Positions 1 through 8,461 of a DNA stretch of 64,000 bases are shown here, in pieces. Every line of letters starts with the position of its first letter. Positions within the stretch are counted from its first letter, which is position 1. The stretch comes from Kluyvera sp046569695 (GTDB lineage Bacteria > Pseudomonadota > Gammaproteobacteria > Enterobacterales > Enterobacteriaceae): the NCBI RefSeq assembly GCF_046569695.1, contig NZ_JBKHUI010000001.1:62001-126000 (forward strand), written 5' to 3'. Made by a program: the position numbers and the translations under genes. Below the pieces are notes generated by a model. The model ran no database searches. It was not told the origin of the DNA and worked only from the letters and a program-made list of their open reading frames with translations.

Positions 1-147
1 TTATTACGACAAATACAATTATTTTGTGATTAACCTCTCATTTTTGTAATTGTGTGACGTTGTCACTTTCTATGCGAGAAAGCGAGTTGCCGGTGTTCAT
101 TTTTTATGTCAGTTTGCTATCTCGCACATATGATTCAGGGGATACGC

Positions 148-936
148 ATGCACGAGATTGATTTCTTTATGGTTGATGCCTTCAGCGACCATGCTTTCGG
201 CGGTAACGCGGCCGCGGTTTGTCTGCTTGACGACTGGCTGCCTGATGAGACGCTATTGAAAATGGCCCGTCAGCATAATCAATCGGAAACGGCGTTTATT
301 GTTAAGCAGCACGGCGGTTTTGCCCTGCGCTGGTTTACCACCCAAAATGAAGTTAACCTCTGCGGTCACGCAACGCTTGCCAGCGCTCACGTGGTGTTTC
401 AGCACCTTCATTATCCTGATGAACGCGTCCATTTCGACACCTTGTCCGGCCGCTTAACCGTCTCGCGCCGCGCCGAATGGCTGACGCTGGATTTCCCAGC
501 AGGTGCGACCCACGAGGCTACGCCTCCGGCGGACATGCTGCATGCGCTGGGCATTACCCACTACCTGAATGCCCGTAAAGGCCGCGCCTGGGTGATTGAA
601 CTGGAAAACCGGCAGCAGATTGAAGCGCTGAAACCCAATATCAGCGCCATGATCCCCGGCGAACATAAGGTGTCCGTCACCGCCGCAGGCGACGGTGACT
701 ATGATTTTGTTAGCCGCTTCTTCTCACCGGGCGAAGCGGTGTGGGAAGACCCGGTCACCGGCTCTGCACACACCATGTTAATTCCGTACTGGGGCGAAAA
801 GCTCGGTAAAACCAGGATGCTGGCGCGTCAGGTTTCCGCGCGCGGTGGCGACGTACGCTGTGAATGGGTGGGAGATCGGGTATTGATGAGCGGGGTGGCG
901 AGAACCTATTTACAAGGGAAGGTACTGCTGGATTAA
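148..936 (+). CDS. PhzF-family isomerase-like protein
   Basis: 262-residue PhzF-family protein, probably a cytosolic isomerase or epimerase of unknown substrate. The N-terminal half has the family Gly/Asn-rich start (VDAFSDHAFGGNAAAV) and a QSETAFI segment carrying the usual catalytic Glu. The C-terminal half has the DPVTGSAH signature of the second diaminopimelate-epimerase-like lobe. The start at 148 is preferred over an upstream ATG at 106 because AGGGGAT lies just before it and the family motif begins directly after it. It is somewhat shorter than E. coli YddE. It stands alone, is convergent with the SLC13 permease gene, and ends at a terminator hairpin. A GTGAC-GTT-GTCAC palindrome at 54-66 lies upstream, meaning unknown. 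Confidence 0.9.
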   Translation: MHEIDFFMVDAFSDHAFGGNAAAVCLLDDWLPDETLLKMARQHNQSETAFIVKQHGGFALRWFTTQNEVNLCGHATLASAHVVFQHLHYPDERVHFDTLSGRLTVSRRAEWLTLDFPAGATHEATPPADMLHALGITHYLNARKGRAWVIELENRQQIEALKPNISAMIPGEHKVSVTAAGDGDYDFVSRFFSPGEAVWEDPVTGSAHTMLIPYWGEKLGKTRMLARQVSARGGDVRCEWVGDRVLMSGVARTYLQGKVLLD

Positions 937-954
937 TCCGTCGCCCGGACTCGG

Positions 955-987
955 AAACCCCGACCCGTATTGCCCGGCCGGGGTTTT
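955..987 (+). terminator. Bidirectional intrinsic terminator
   Basis: AAACCCCG (955-962) pairs with CGGGGTTT (979-986), followed by T residues on the + strand. It lies between the convergent PhzF and SLC13 genes and could serve both. Confidence 0.7.
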
Positions 988-1001
988 CTGTTGCTAGAGC
1001 A

Positions 1002-2282
1002 TCATACCGGGAAGATAAAGATGGCGCCCGCGCACAGCGCCAGAATGCGAATCAGGTACATCGGAATGGTGAAGAGCCAAAACTCCGACATTTTGTATTT
1101 CCCCATCCCCATAATCATGGCGGGCATACCGTCAATTGGCATATAACCACCGTTCCAGCCGGATATGGTGATCGCAATAGCCGCGGCCGTTGGGTTCAGC
1201 CCTAGCCCGGTGCAGGCCGCGATGCCGATAGGCCCAAAGATAAAAATTGAGCCGATGGTTGACCCGGTAAAGGTCGCGCAGGTACTGGTTAGCAAAGCCA
1301 GGATAAGAATAAAAATGAACGGTGAAACGCTGGTGCCCAGCACGCCAGCAACGGCATTACCAATCATCGCCGTCACCCCGGTACCGGCAAGCGCGTCGGC
1401 TACTCCAATGACGCAGGCGGTCATGATGATCACCGGCGCGCCCATATGGTCGCGGACCTCTTTAAAGTCGAGTACGCCAATAAAGAGCAGAAACGCGCCT
1501 GCTAAGCCCGGTGCAATATAGGCAATATCACCTAAGGTGCTCATCAGCATCATGCCAATCACGCTGAAGAAGAACGCCCCCACGGTGCATTTCTCTTTCC
1601 ATGCCGGGAGGGTTGATGCCTCATCTTCCAGCGCCGCTGCATTTTCATCTGCCGCGTCTGCAATCGGATGATTGGGCAAAAAACGGTATGCAATCAGGCT
1701 CCAGGCAAAATAGGCCGCGGACATCACCAGGTTGACCAGGGCGAATTTCATCATCGAAATTTCCTGGTTAATTCCCGATGCCTGCAGTACGGAGACGGTA
1801 ACGCCGAAAAGCAGCGCAACGTTAATCGGGATCAGCGGGTGGTTAGTCGCAAAACCTAACGGCATCACAAGTTTCGAGGTGGGTAGCTTTTGGCTATATG
1901 GCAGTGATGCGATAAGCGACAGAATCAGGACGTAATACCCCGTTGCCCCAGTCCCCGCCAGGCTTGCGCCAAGCATGACGATCATCAGCAACAGAATATA
2001 GCTTTTATAGCCACCCCGGTTGAGATGCACCATCATTGCCGTTTTGATACTGCTAATCAGCCGGGTTTTTTGTAATCCCGCCATTACGACCATAAAACCC
2101 GCCAGCATAATGACGGTGGAATTCACAAACCCGGCAAAGGCTTGTTGAATCGTGGAAACCTTGCAGACGACTAACAGCAGGCAGGCAAGCAAAGGTGGTG
2201 CGCCAAAAGGAAGTTTGTCCGTCATGATCAGCACGATCATCAGGATGAGTATTCCAAGCGACAGAATCATTTCCGTGGTCAT
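1002..2282 (-). CDS. SLC13/DASS-family permease
   Basis: 426-residue polytopic inner-membrane protein with roughly eleven hydrophobic segments, resembling SLC13/DASS-type anion (di- or tricarboxylate) permeases. Paired features include ATNHPLIPINVALLFG in the first half and TFTGSTIGSIFIFGP in the second, where the family has its internal repeat hairpins. AAAGGAG precedes the ATG at 2282. It is the last gene of a leftward operon (alcohol dehydrogenase, DapA-like lyase, TerC, sialidase-like, YhcH-like). By context it probably imports the sugar acid or related anion used by that cluster. The substrate cannot be read from the sequence. Confidence 0.85.
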   Translation of the reverse strand: MTTEMILSLGILILMIVLIMTDKLPFGAPPLLACLLLVVCKVSTIQQAFAGFVNSTVIMLAGFMVVMAGLQKTRLISSIKTAMMVHLNRGGYKSYILLLMIVMLGASLAGTGATGYYVLILSLIASLPYSQKLPTSKLVMPLGFATNHPLIPINVALLFGVTVSVLQASGINQEISMMKFALVNLVMSAAYFAWSLIAYRFLPNHPIADAADENAAALEDEASTLPAWKEKCTVGAFFFSVIGMMLMSTLGDIAYIAPGLAGAFLLFIGVLDFKEVRDHMGAPVIIMTACVIGVADALAGTGVTAMIGNAVAGVLGTSVSPFIFILILALLTSTCATFTGSTIGSIFIFGPIGIAACTGLGLNPTAAAIAITISGWNGGYMPIDGMPAMIMGMGKYKMSEFWLFTIPMYLIRILALCAGAIFIFPV

Positions 2283-2296
2283 TTTCTAGCTCCTTT

Positions 2297-2767
2297 TTAG
2301 GCATCCAGCATGTCGCGAGGGATTTTAAAGACCGCCTTTCGCACGGTGGCAGGTGCGCCGACCAGACAAAGTGCCTGGTGCGGTTCTCCCGGCATAAAAA
2401 GAGCGAAATCTCCCACTTGCAGCGTAATGGCGACGCCTGGCGTAGCGCTGTGGGTGATAAACAGGTCCGGTTTGCGCTCTTCATCATCAAACTTCGCGAC
2501 ATCCTGCACGCCAGCGTGAATCAACTCGCGCCCCGACAGCATCACCTGTATATCGGCCCACTCCCGGTGATACTCCGTGTGACGTTGCTCAGTGGCTTGC
2601 GTTTGCGCGTTACCGATGGTGCAAAACCATGAGTTATCCACCGGCTGTCATCGTCCATCTTCCCGCGCGATTAAAGCGTCGAGCGAACAGTCGGGACGAG
2701 AAAGTAATTGCCGAATGGCGAGAGGGAGCCCTGCCATTGCCAGGGCGTTGAGATTGCCGATAATCAT
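2297..2767 (-). pseudogene. YhcH/YjgK/YiaL-family gene with in-frame TGA
   Basis: The frame begins at ATG 2767 (MIIGNLNALAMAGLP), preceded by AAAGGAG and overlapping the stop of the sialidase-like gene as ATGA. It encodes a YhcH/NanQ/EbgC-family protein (sugar anomerase family). Codon 40 (2650-2648) is TGA, in the segment DGR-stop-QPVDNSWF, after which the same frame runs on for 116 codons to the family C-terminus (RKAVFKIPRDMLDA). Total length would be 156 residues including the stop position, normal for the family. The likely ancestral codon is Trp or Arg. A GTG at 2641 could allow reinitiation of a 114-residue product, but this would lack the first beta strands. Nonsense mutation or sequencing error are both possible. 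Confidence 0.85.
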
Positions 2768-3936
2768 TGTGCGGCTCCTTTTATCCATTCAGGGGTAGTG
2801 CGGACGTACTTAATCGCCTGGCGGTACCAGGTGTAGGCAATATGTAAAGTGCCATCCGGGCTCTGCTTGATACTGGGATAGGAGAACTCGCGGTTGCGTT
2901 TATCCAGCGAATTGTTGGTCATGCAGTAGCCGTCGCCTTCGTCCAGGTTGCGCTGCCACGGCCAGGTTTTTCCGCCGTCATCCGAGATGGCAATGGTCAT
3001 CGGTGCGCGTGGCGCTCCCCAGAAAGCGCTTTTGCCGCCCGCGGGCTGCGGCTCTTTACGGCTGTTATCACCATCGTCAATTTCGTCGTACAGCGAGGCC
3101 CGTCGTTCCAGAGCACCGGCGGCGCTCATGGCGTTAAAGACCAGCGCCAGTTCGCCGCTGGCAAGCGTTGTCACCTGAATAGAGGAGTTGTTGTTCGGCA
3201 GGTTGGTCGCTTCGGGGATGGACCAGCTTTCGCCGCCATCCGTGGAGTGACTGGCATAGATATGGTCGGCCCAGCGGCTGCGAAACAGCGCCAGCAGCGT
3301 GCCGTCAGAGAGTGGGGTGATATTCATATGCACGCATCCAAGGCTCCGGGGGACAATGACATCCCCCCAGGTTTTTCCCTTATCGGCGGAAATCTTCACC
3401 GCGCTGATGTCATCATTGCCGACCCATTTTTCGCCTGGCTGGGTGCGGCAGTAAAATACGGGCAGTAACCAATGACCGTTCTCCAGTACCACGATAGGCT
3501 GGCGGATGAACGTTCCCGGTTGGTCAAGCAGCGTGGCGGTTTCTCCCCAACTGAGCCCGAGGTCGTGCGACTGGCGGTAACGGACAATCGCGGTATCCTG
3601 ATTGCCGGAGAACTGTGCGGTCCACAGCAGCCACAGCACGTTGTCCGGGTCCAGAAACAGCACCGGGTTTTGCTCAGAACGGGTGTTGTCGTGAGACAGT
3701 TTAACGGCCTCGCTCCATTGCTTACTGCCGGGCGCCAGCCGCGATCCCCAGACGGAGATATCGGCTACGCCCTCCTGGGTGCCGCCGAACCATACGCACA
3801 GCAGCGCACCGTCCGGCAGGGGTAATAGATTAGCGGCATGGTTTTGCGGGCAGGTCGACGGCAGCATGGCGGTGGCAACCTGCGTGTCGTGACGGTCATG
3901 ACGAATAATACCGTCACGAATAAGGGTTACAGACAT
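2764..3936 (-). CDS. Sialidase-like six-bladed propeller protein
   Basis: 390-residue protein of the sialidase/neuraminidase superfamily (BNR repeats). Asp-box motifs are visible: SHDLGLSW, SADKGKTW, STDGGESW and SDDGGKTW, each typical of a propeller blade. An FRSRWAD segment near the middle and an EFSYPSIKQSPDG segment near the end resemble active-site strands, but I cannot assign the full Arg triad. No signal peptide is visible, so it is probably cytosolic and may act on an imported sugar-acid conjugate rather than on host glycans. GGAG precedes the ATG at 3936. The stop overlaps the start of the YhcH-family frame, so the two were translationally coupled. Confidence 0.8.
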   Translation of the reverse strand: MSVTLIRDGIIRHDRHDTQVATAMLPSTCPQNHAANLLPLPDGALLCVWFGGTQEGVADISVWGSRLAPGSKQWSEAVKLSHDNTRSEQNPVLFLDPDNVLWLLWTAQFSGNQDTAIVRYRQSHDLGLSWGETATLLDQPGTFIRQPIVVLENGHWLLPVFYCRTQPGEKWVGNDDISAVKISADKGKTWGDVIVPRSLGCVHMNITPLSDGTLLALFRSRWADHIYASHSTDGGESWSIPEATNLPNNNSSIQVTTLASGELALVFNAMSAAGALERRASLYDEIDDGDNSRKEPQPAGGKSAFWGAPRAPMTIAISDDGGKTWPWQRNLDEGDGYCMTNNSLDKRNREFSYPSIKQSPDGTLHIAYTWYRQAIKYVRTTPEWIKGAAQ

Positions 3937-3965
3937 AATCAGACTCCATTTTATTTTTCAGGGTT

Positions 3966-4727
3966 TTATTTATTCAGTTCTAAGGTTTCAAACGATTTAT
4001 GCGTATTTGTTGTTTTAATGAGTCGCCGGTTGCGCACAATATTGATAATTTCCACGGTCAGAGAGAAGAAGATAGCGAAATAGAGATAGCCTTTAGCAAT
4101 ATGGATATTGACGCTGTCCGCCAGTAGTAACACACCGACAAACAGCAGGAAGGTTAATGCCAGTATTTTTATTGAAGGCGTATTATTGACGAAATCACCG
4201 ATAGCTTTAGCGGCAAACATCATCACGCCGACCGCTATCATTACTGCCGCCACCATAATAAAGATATGCTGCGATAACCCCACGGCGGTAATCACTGAGT
4301 CAAGACTGAACACGATATCCAATAACATAATCTGGACAATTGCGCCCATCAGAGTGAGTTGACGCTTATCATCGTCATGCTGCTCTTGTTCCTGGCGGAT
4401 TTCGGCCAGAATCTCCTGGAGCGATTTGTAGATCAGGAACAGGCCGCCGGCAAAGAGAATCATCGTGCGCAGCGAGACCGGGAAGTGCCCGATAGTCAAC
4501 AGGGGGGCGGTGATATGCGCTAACCAGGCGATGGAGATAAGCAGCAGAATCCGCATTATCATCGCGCCGCCAAGCCCCAGTTTTCGCGCCATGTTCTGCT
4601 GCGCTAGCGGTAGTTTTGCCACAACCAGTGAAAGAAATATAATATTATCGACCCCGAGAATAATCTCCAGAAACGTTAGCGTGACTAACGTTAACCATAT
4701 GTCGGGGTCGAACAGCCATATAAACAT
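3966..4727 (-). CDS. TerC-family membrane protein (YgdQ-like)
   Basis: 253-residue integral membrane protein with about seven hydrophobic segments, strongly resembling E. coli YgdQ of the TerC/LysE-like superfamily. The two family signatures with acidic residues inside membrane helices are present: EIILGVDNIIFLS near residue 20 and LLDIVFSLDSVITA in the middle. TerC proteins have been linked to metal-ion export. The start at 4727 (MFIWLFDPDIW) matches the family N-terminus, whereas the longer frame to 4832 adds 35 unrelated residues. It sits between the DapA-like gene (gap about 275 bp) and the sialidase-like gene (29 bp). Why a TerC protein is placed in a sugar-acid operon is unclear. Confidence 0.85.
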   Translation of the reverse strand: MFIWLFDPDIWLTLVTLTFLEIILGVDNIIFLSLVVAKLPLAQQNMARKLGLGGAMIMRILLLISIAWLAHITAPLLTIGHFPVSLRTMILFAGGLFLIYKSLQEILAEIRQEQEQHDDDKRQLTLMGAIVQIMLLDIVFSLDSVITAVGLSQHIFIMVAAVMIAVGVMMFAAKAIGDFVNNTPSIKILALTFLLFVGVLLLADSVNIHIAKGYLYFAIFFSLTVEIINIVRNRRLIKTTNTHKSFETLELNK

Positions 4728-4926
4728 TGACAAAGCCCTTTCGCAGAATGGTAGGGTGCCAGTAAGCAACCCGTTATTTATTAAAATACTGCAGACTGAG
4801 AACGTATAAATAGAGCTTCCAAATAATAACAATTATCAATAAATGATCTGTCCAGTGAGTGACAATAATATCTTCAGCATGCATTTATTTAACGCGTCAT
4901 TGCGTTTGAATCTTTCTGGTATTTCT

Positions 4927-4949
4927 GGTTGGGAATGCCGTTCCCAACC
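4927..4949. other. Perfect 9-bp inverted repeat
   Basis: GGTTGGGAA (4927-4935) and TTCCCAACC (4941-4949) flank TGCCG, between the DapA-like gene and TerC. Neither strand shows a T run after the stem, so it is either a weak terminator or an operator. The stretch 4728-5002 has no gene. Confidence 0.5.
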
Positions 4950-5002
4950 GTGTTATTCGGTGAAACAATTAATCGTAAAATAGAGTGAAATATGCGACGT
5001 GA

Positions 5003-5884
5003 TTAACAATACGGCGCGCCGAGCTGTTTTATTTGCTGCTGCTGGGCCGGAGTAAACGCGACTGCGTAGCGGCTCTCTCCGACGTTGTGACCGTTAAGCT
5101 GCAGCGTTTTTTTCACTACCGCAGGTGAGAACGCGATTTTGTAGAGTTCGGTGCGCAGGACGGTCACCTTTTCCTGAGCCTGCCGTGAACCTTCAATATC
5201 GCCCGCCTGAAAACGGGACCAGATAGCGTTAATCTCTTTTGCCGCGACGTTGGCCAGGCCGGAAATACAGGCAGAGCAGCCGTCTACATAGCCCTGATGA
5301 ATCAGCGAATCCGGGCCGTTCAAAATCGAGAAATTCGGGATATCGCGCACGGCATCAAGGAAACCCTTCAGGCTCTCGTAGCTCCCCGCGCTGTCCTTAA
5401 GGCCAATAATGTTCGGATGTTGCGCTAACTGGCGTGCCGTCTGCGGCTCAATGGTGTTGCCGGTGCGCGCAGGAATGTTGTAGAGGAACATCGGAACGCT
5501 CAGGGCGTCGGCGATGGCGCTATAGTGCGTAACCAGTTCATCCTGTTTCAGGGGAACAAACCACGGGGTAATAACTGAGACGGCATCCACGCCCAGTTGG
5601 CCAATGCGCTGACCGAGACGGATAGTTTCCCGCGTGGAGACTTCGCCAATGTGGGCAACGACCGGCACGCGTCCTGCGGCGGCCTCGACGCAGGCACTCG
5701 CCACCGCGACTTTCTCATCTTCATTGAGCACAAAAAACTCGCCGTTGGTGCCGCCGCAGAAAATGCCGTTCCCGGCGTCAATCTGCCGATTAACCTGATG
5801 TTTAAGCTCGGGAATATTCAGCGCACCGTCGTTATCGAAAGGGGTGACGATGGCGGTTAATACGCCGGTAACTGAGTGACTCAT
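5003..5884 (-). CDS. DapA/NanA-superfamily lyase
   Basis: 293-residue class I aldolase-fold protein of the dihydrodipicolinate synthase/N-acetylneuraminate lyase superfamily. It shows GGTNGEF near residue 45, FLYNIPARTG with the conserved Tyr near residue 135, and GLKDSAGSY with the Schiff-base Lys near residue 160. It probably cleaves or forms a 2-oxo-sugar acid and releases pyruvate. A role in lysine synthesis is unlikely given the neighbours. The ATG at 5884 is preceded by AAGGAA; the in-frame ATG at 5911 overlaps the upstream gene. It lies 20 bp after the iron-dependent dehydrogenase frame, so one operon is likely. Confidence 0.85.
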   Translation of the reverse strand: MSHSVTGVLTAIVTPFDNDGALNIPELKHQVNRQIDAGNGIFCGGTNGEFFVLNEDEKVAVASACVEAAAGRVPVVAHIGEVSTRETIRLGQRIGQLGVDAVSVITPWFVPLKQDELVTHYSAIADALSVPMFLYNIPARTGNTIEPQTARQLAQHPNIIGLKDSAGSYESLKGFLDAVRDIPNFSILNGPDSLIHQGYVDGCSACISGLANVAAKEINAIWSRFQAGDIEGSRQAQEKVTVLRTELYKIAFSPAVVKKTLQLNGHNVGESRYAVAFTPAQQQQIKQLGAPYC

Positions 5885-5904
5885 AATGGATTCCTTGTTT
5901 GGGA

Positions 5905-7050
5905 TTAGCACGTCGGAAAGAGCGTACGATAGATAGCCTGAACATCGTCCTTGCTGACGTGGCAGGGGGCGTTATTGAGCAGGCGCTTCACGTTGAGTGC
6001 CGCTTCGCTCAGGGAATCAATACTCTCTGGAGGCACGCCGAGAGCGAGCAGGCTATCGGGAAGCGCCAGTCGTTTGACTAAGGCCGCCAGCCAGTCAACC
6101 AGCGCATAGGATTTCTCTTGCGTACTTAATGAACGATCCGCATCGGGGATCAGATCCCAGACCTGCGCGAATTTTTCCTCGGCGTGAGGGCGAACCACGG
6201 CCATGCAAGGGGCCAGCAGGATAGCGTTCGCCACGCCGTGCGGCAGGTGCCAGGTTCCACCAAGCGGGTAGGAAAGGGCATGAACCAGGTGCGTTCCCGC
6301 ATGGTTTATCGCCACGCCGCCATAATAGGACGCCCACAGCATCTCCAGCCTGGCGGCTAAATTGTCGGGCTGCTGTACTGAAAGGTCGATATAGCGAACC
6401 AGTTTATGCAGACCGATAAGCGCGGCGTTATCGCTCACCGGGTTCGCTACCGTAGCCGTAAAACATTCGAGCAAATGGCACAGCGCATCAATTCCCGTCG
6501 ATGCGGCAATATGCGCCGGCATGCTGGTGGTTAACTCTGGCAACAGCGCGACGTAATCAGGTAGCAGCACCGGGGAGATAATGCCGACTTTGGTATTTTA
6601 CTCAGGGACCGCCAGAATGGCGTTGGGCGTGGCTTCCGAACCGGTGCCTGCCGTCGCGGGAATCAATAATGACGCGATCTTATGCGTTGGCTTTTCACCG
6701 TTCAGCAGCGCATCCAGGCCGGGAGACTGTGGATGTAAAAGCACCGACAGCAGCTTGGCCACGTCCAGCACGCTGCCACCGCCAATGCCTACCACCAGTT
6801 CGGTTTGCCAGATGCTGGCAACGTTATGAATCTGCGCCATATCGTGCTGGGTTGGTTCTGCCGGTACGGTATCAATGACCTGCACCTCTTTGCCGTTCGC
6901 CGTCAGGAGTGCGTGGATCGCCGTCGTGGCGGCCAGCTTTCCGACGTTGCTATCGGTGACCAGCAACACCTTTTTCTTTTCTGGCAATAACGACGTCAGG
7001 GCGCTGAACGCCCCGGCTCCGCTGATAAGCGTACTGTTTATGGTAGCCAC
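5905..7050 (-). pseudogene. Iron-containing alcohol dehydrogenase, in-frame TAA
   Basis: The frame from GTG 7050, with AGGAG eight bases upstream, to the stop at 5905 encodes a 381-codon group III (iron-dependent) alcohol dehydrogenase. GIGGGSVLDVAK (NAD binding) and PATAGTGSEAT lie before a TAA at 6600-6598. The frame then continues unchanged with NTKVGIISPVLLPDY and the iron-ligand regions STGIDALCHLLE, GTHLVHALSYPLGG and HGVANAILL. The stop sits at a usual Lys or Gln position in AVPE-stop-NTKVG. A complete enzyme would therefore need readthrough. Recent nonsense mutation or sequencing error are the explanations. It would be the first gene of the leftward operon, possibly reducing an aldehyde or oxidising a sugar acid. 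Confidence 0.88.
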
Positions 7051-7064
7051 TCTCTTCTCCTGTG

Positions 7065-7188
7065 TGTGATTGAAATCAATCAATCTGATAGCAATGCGGA
7101 TAACAACATGGCGAGAATTTATAATTTATCCCGCGCTTTAATAACTTGAAGTTGCTCACACTTAATCAAATGTGATTGAATATAATCA
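7065..7188. promoter_or_regulatory. Divergent promoter with repeated operator candidate
   Basis: TGTGATTGAAATCAATCA (7065-7082) and TGTGATTGAATATAATCA (7171-7188) are two near-identical, partly palindromic sites (TGATTGA...TCAATCA in the first). Their starts are 106 bp apart, about ten helical turns, so a looping repressor could join them. They lie between the dehydrogenase start (7050) and the kinase start (7223). The DeoR-family gene at 9442 is the obvious candidate ligand, which is inference. A CRP-like TGTGA half-site is also contained in each. Confidence 0.55.
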
Positions 7189-7222
7189 ATTCAGAAATTC
7201 AACGGTGCAAAAAGGGAAAACC

Positions 7223-8461
7223 ATGCAGTTCTGCGATAACAAGGTTTTGGTCCTGGCGGACGACTTTACCGGCGCCAACGATGCTGGGGTCAGCCTGGCG
7301 GAAACCGGTATGCGGGTTGATGTTGCGTTTGATGAACATTACCTGGGGGATGCGCAGGCGCTGATCCTCAATAGCGACAGTCGGGCGCTAACAAAAACTG
7401 AGGCGGTACGGCGGGTTAGCGCGTTACTGCAAAAGAGGGGGGCGTCGCTTGCGTCGCGCTGGGTGGTAAAGAAAATCGACTCTACCTTACGCGGTAACGT
7501 GGGGGCGGAGATTGAAACCATGATGCAGGCGCTGGCGTGTTCGCTTGCCATTGTTGCCCCAGCGTATCCGTCGGCGGGGCGGGTGACGCAAGGGGGCCGT
7601 TGTTATGTAAACGGCGTACTGCTTACCGAGACTGAGTTTGCCAGCGACCCGAAAACCCCCGTCACGCATGCCGATATTGCCACCCTGATTACGCAGCAAA
7701 GTCAGTTGCCATGTCGAGCTATCGCGCTCAGTGAACTGGATAACACGCTGTCTCATAGCATGACCTCGGGGGAGATAGCGATCGTTGATGCGCAAACCGA
7801 TGCGGACCTCAACGCCATCGTTGCCGGGATTGCCCGTAGCCAACGCCGCGTTCTGCTGGTGGGTTCTGGCGGCATCTGTGACGCGCTGGCTCGCCATCTT
7901 GCCCATCGCCAGCACGGGCCGCTGTTGGCTGTCGTAGGGTCGATGAGTGAAATCGCTCAACAACAAATTGCCGTGCTGCATGGTCACCCTCGAGTGCGGC
8001 AGATAACTATCGACGTTGAGCAGGCATTCACCGGCAACACGACAGATGATGCACAGCGGATCGCTGAGGTGATTCAACGCGGCCTGCACTGTGTGGTGAC
8101 AACCACGGTGGATGCCCAAACGCGGGAGCGCATTAGCGAACAGTGCCGGGTGCGTGGCGTCACGCGGGCCGAACTTGGCGAGCGGATCTGCCGTCACCTG
8201 GCGCAGTTGGTTAATGCAACGCTGCAGAGCAGCCAACCCGGCGCGCTGTATCTGTCCGGTGGCGATGTCGCTATCGCGGTGGCAACCGCGCTGAATGCGA
8301 CCGGGTTTCAAATTACAGGCCGTGTGGCGCAGTGCGTGCCGTACGGCCATTTTCTTGGCAGCCACTGGCAACGTCCGGTAATGACCAAAGCAGGCGGATT
8401 CGGCAGCGAAACCACGTTGCGTGAAGTCGTAGATTCTATTGAGGAGAAAATGAGTGACTAA
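7223..8461 (+). CDS. Four-carbon acid-sugar kinase (DUF1537/OtnK-DtnK family)
   Basis: 412-residue kinase of the DUF1537 family, whose characterised members phosphorylate D-threonate, L-threonate or D-erythronate at C4. The N-terminal domain opens with VLADDFTGANDAGVSL and has KKIDSTLRGNVGAEIE, both family hallmarks. The C-terminal nucleotide-binding half has LYLSGGDVAIAVATAL and ends in TKAGGFG. The start at 223 of this kilobase (7223) follows AAAGGGAAAACC; longer upstream starts lack homologous sequence. The stop overlaps the GTG start of pdxA2 by 8 bp, so the two are translationally coupled. Together they convert a tetronate to dihydroxyacetone phosphate plus CO2 in known systems. Confidence 0.9.
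   Translation: MQFCDNKVLVLADDFTGANDAGVSLAETGMRVDVAFDEHYLGDAQALILNSDSRALTKTEAVRRVSALLQKRGASLASRWVVKKIDSTLRGNVGAEIETMMQALACSLAIVAPAYPSAGRVTQGGRCYVNGVLLTETEFASDPKTPVTHADIATLITQQSQLPCRAIALSELDNTLSHSMTSGEIAIVDAQTDADLNAIVAGIARSQRRVLLVGSGGICDALARHLAHRQHGPLLAVVGSMSEIAQQQIAVLHGHPRVRQITIDVEQAFTGNTTDDAQRIAEVIQRGLHCVVTTTVDAQTRERISEQCRVRGVTRAELGERICRHLAQLVNATLQSSQPGALYLSGGDVAIAVATALNATGFQITGRVAQCVPYGHFLGSHWQRPVMTKAGGFGSETTLREVVDSIEEKMSD

Noticed and set aside
51..66. CRP site upstream of the PhzF gene
   Set aside because: GTGAC-GTT-GTCAC is symmetric, but its spacing is 3 bp instead of the 6 bp required for CRP.
4728..4832. N-terminal extension of the TerC gene
   Set aside because: The extra 35 residues do not resemble the family, and the family start coincides with ATG 4727.
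2297..7050. Programmed recoding of the TGA and TAA codons
   Set aside because: No selenocysteine-type hairpin or readthrough context is evident, the two stops differ, and neither family is known to use recoding.
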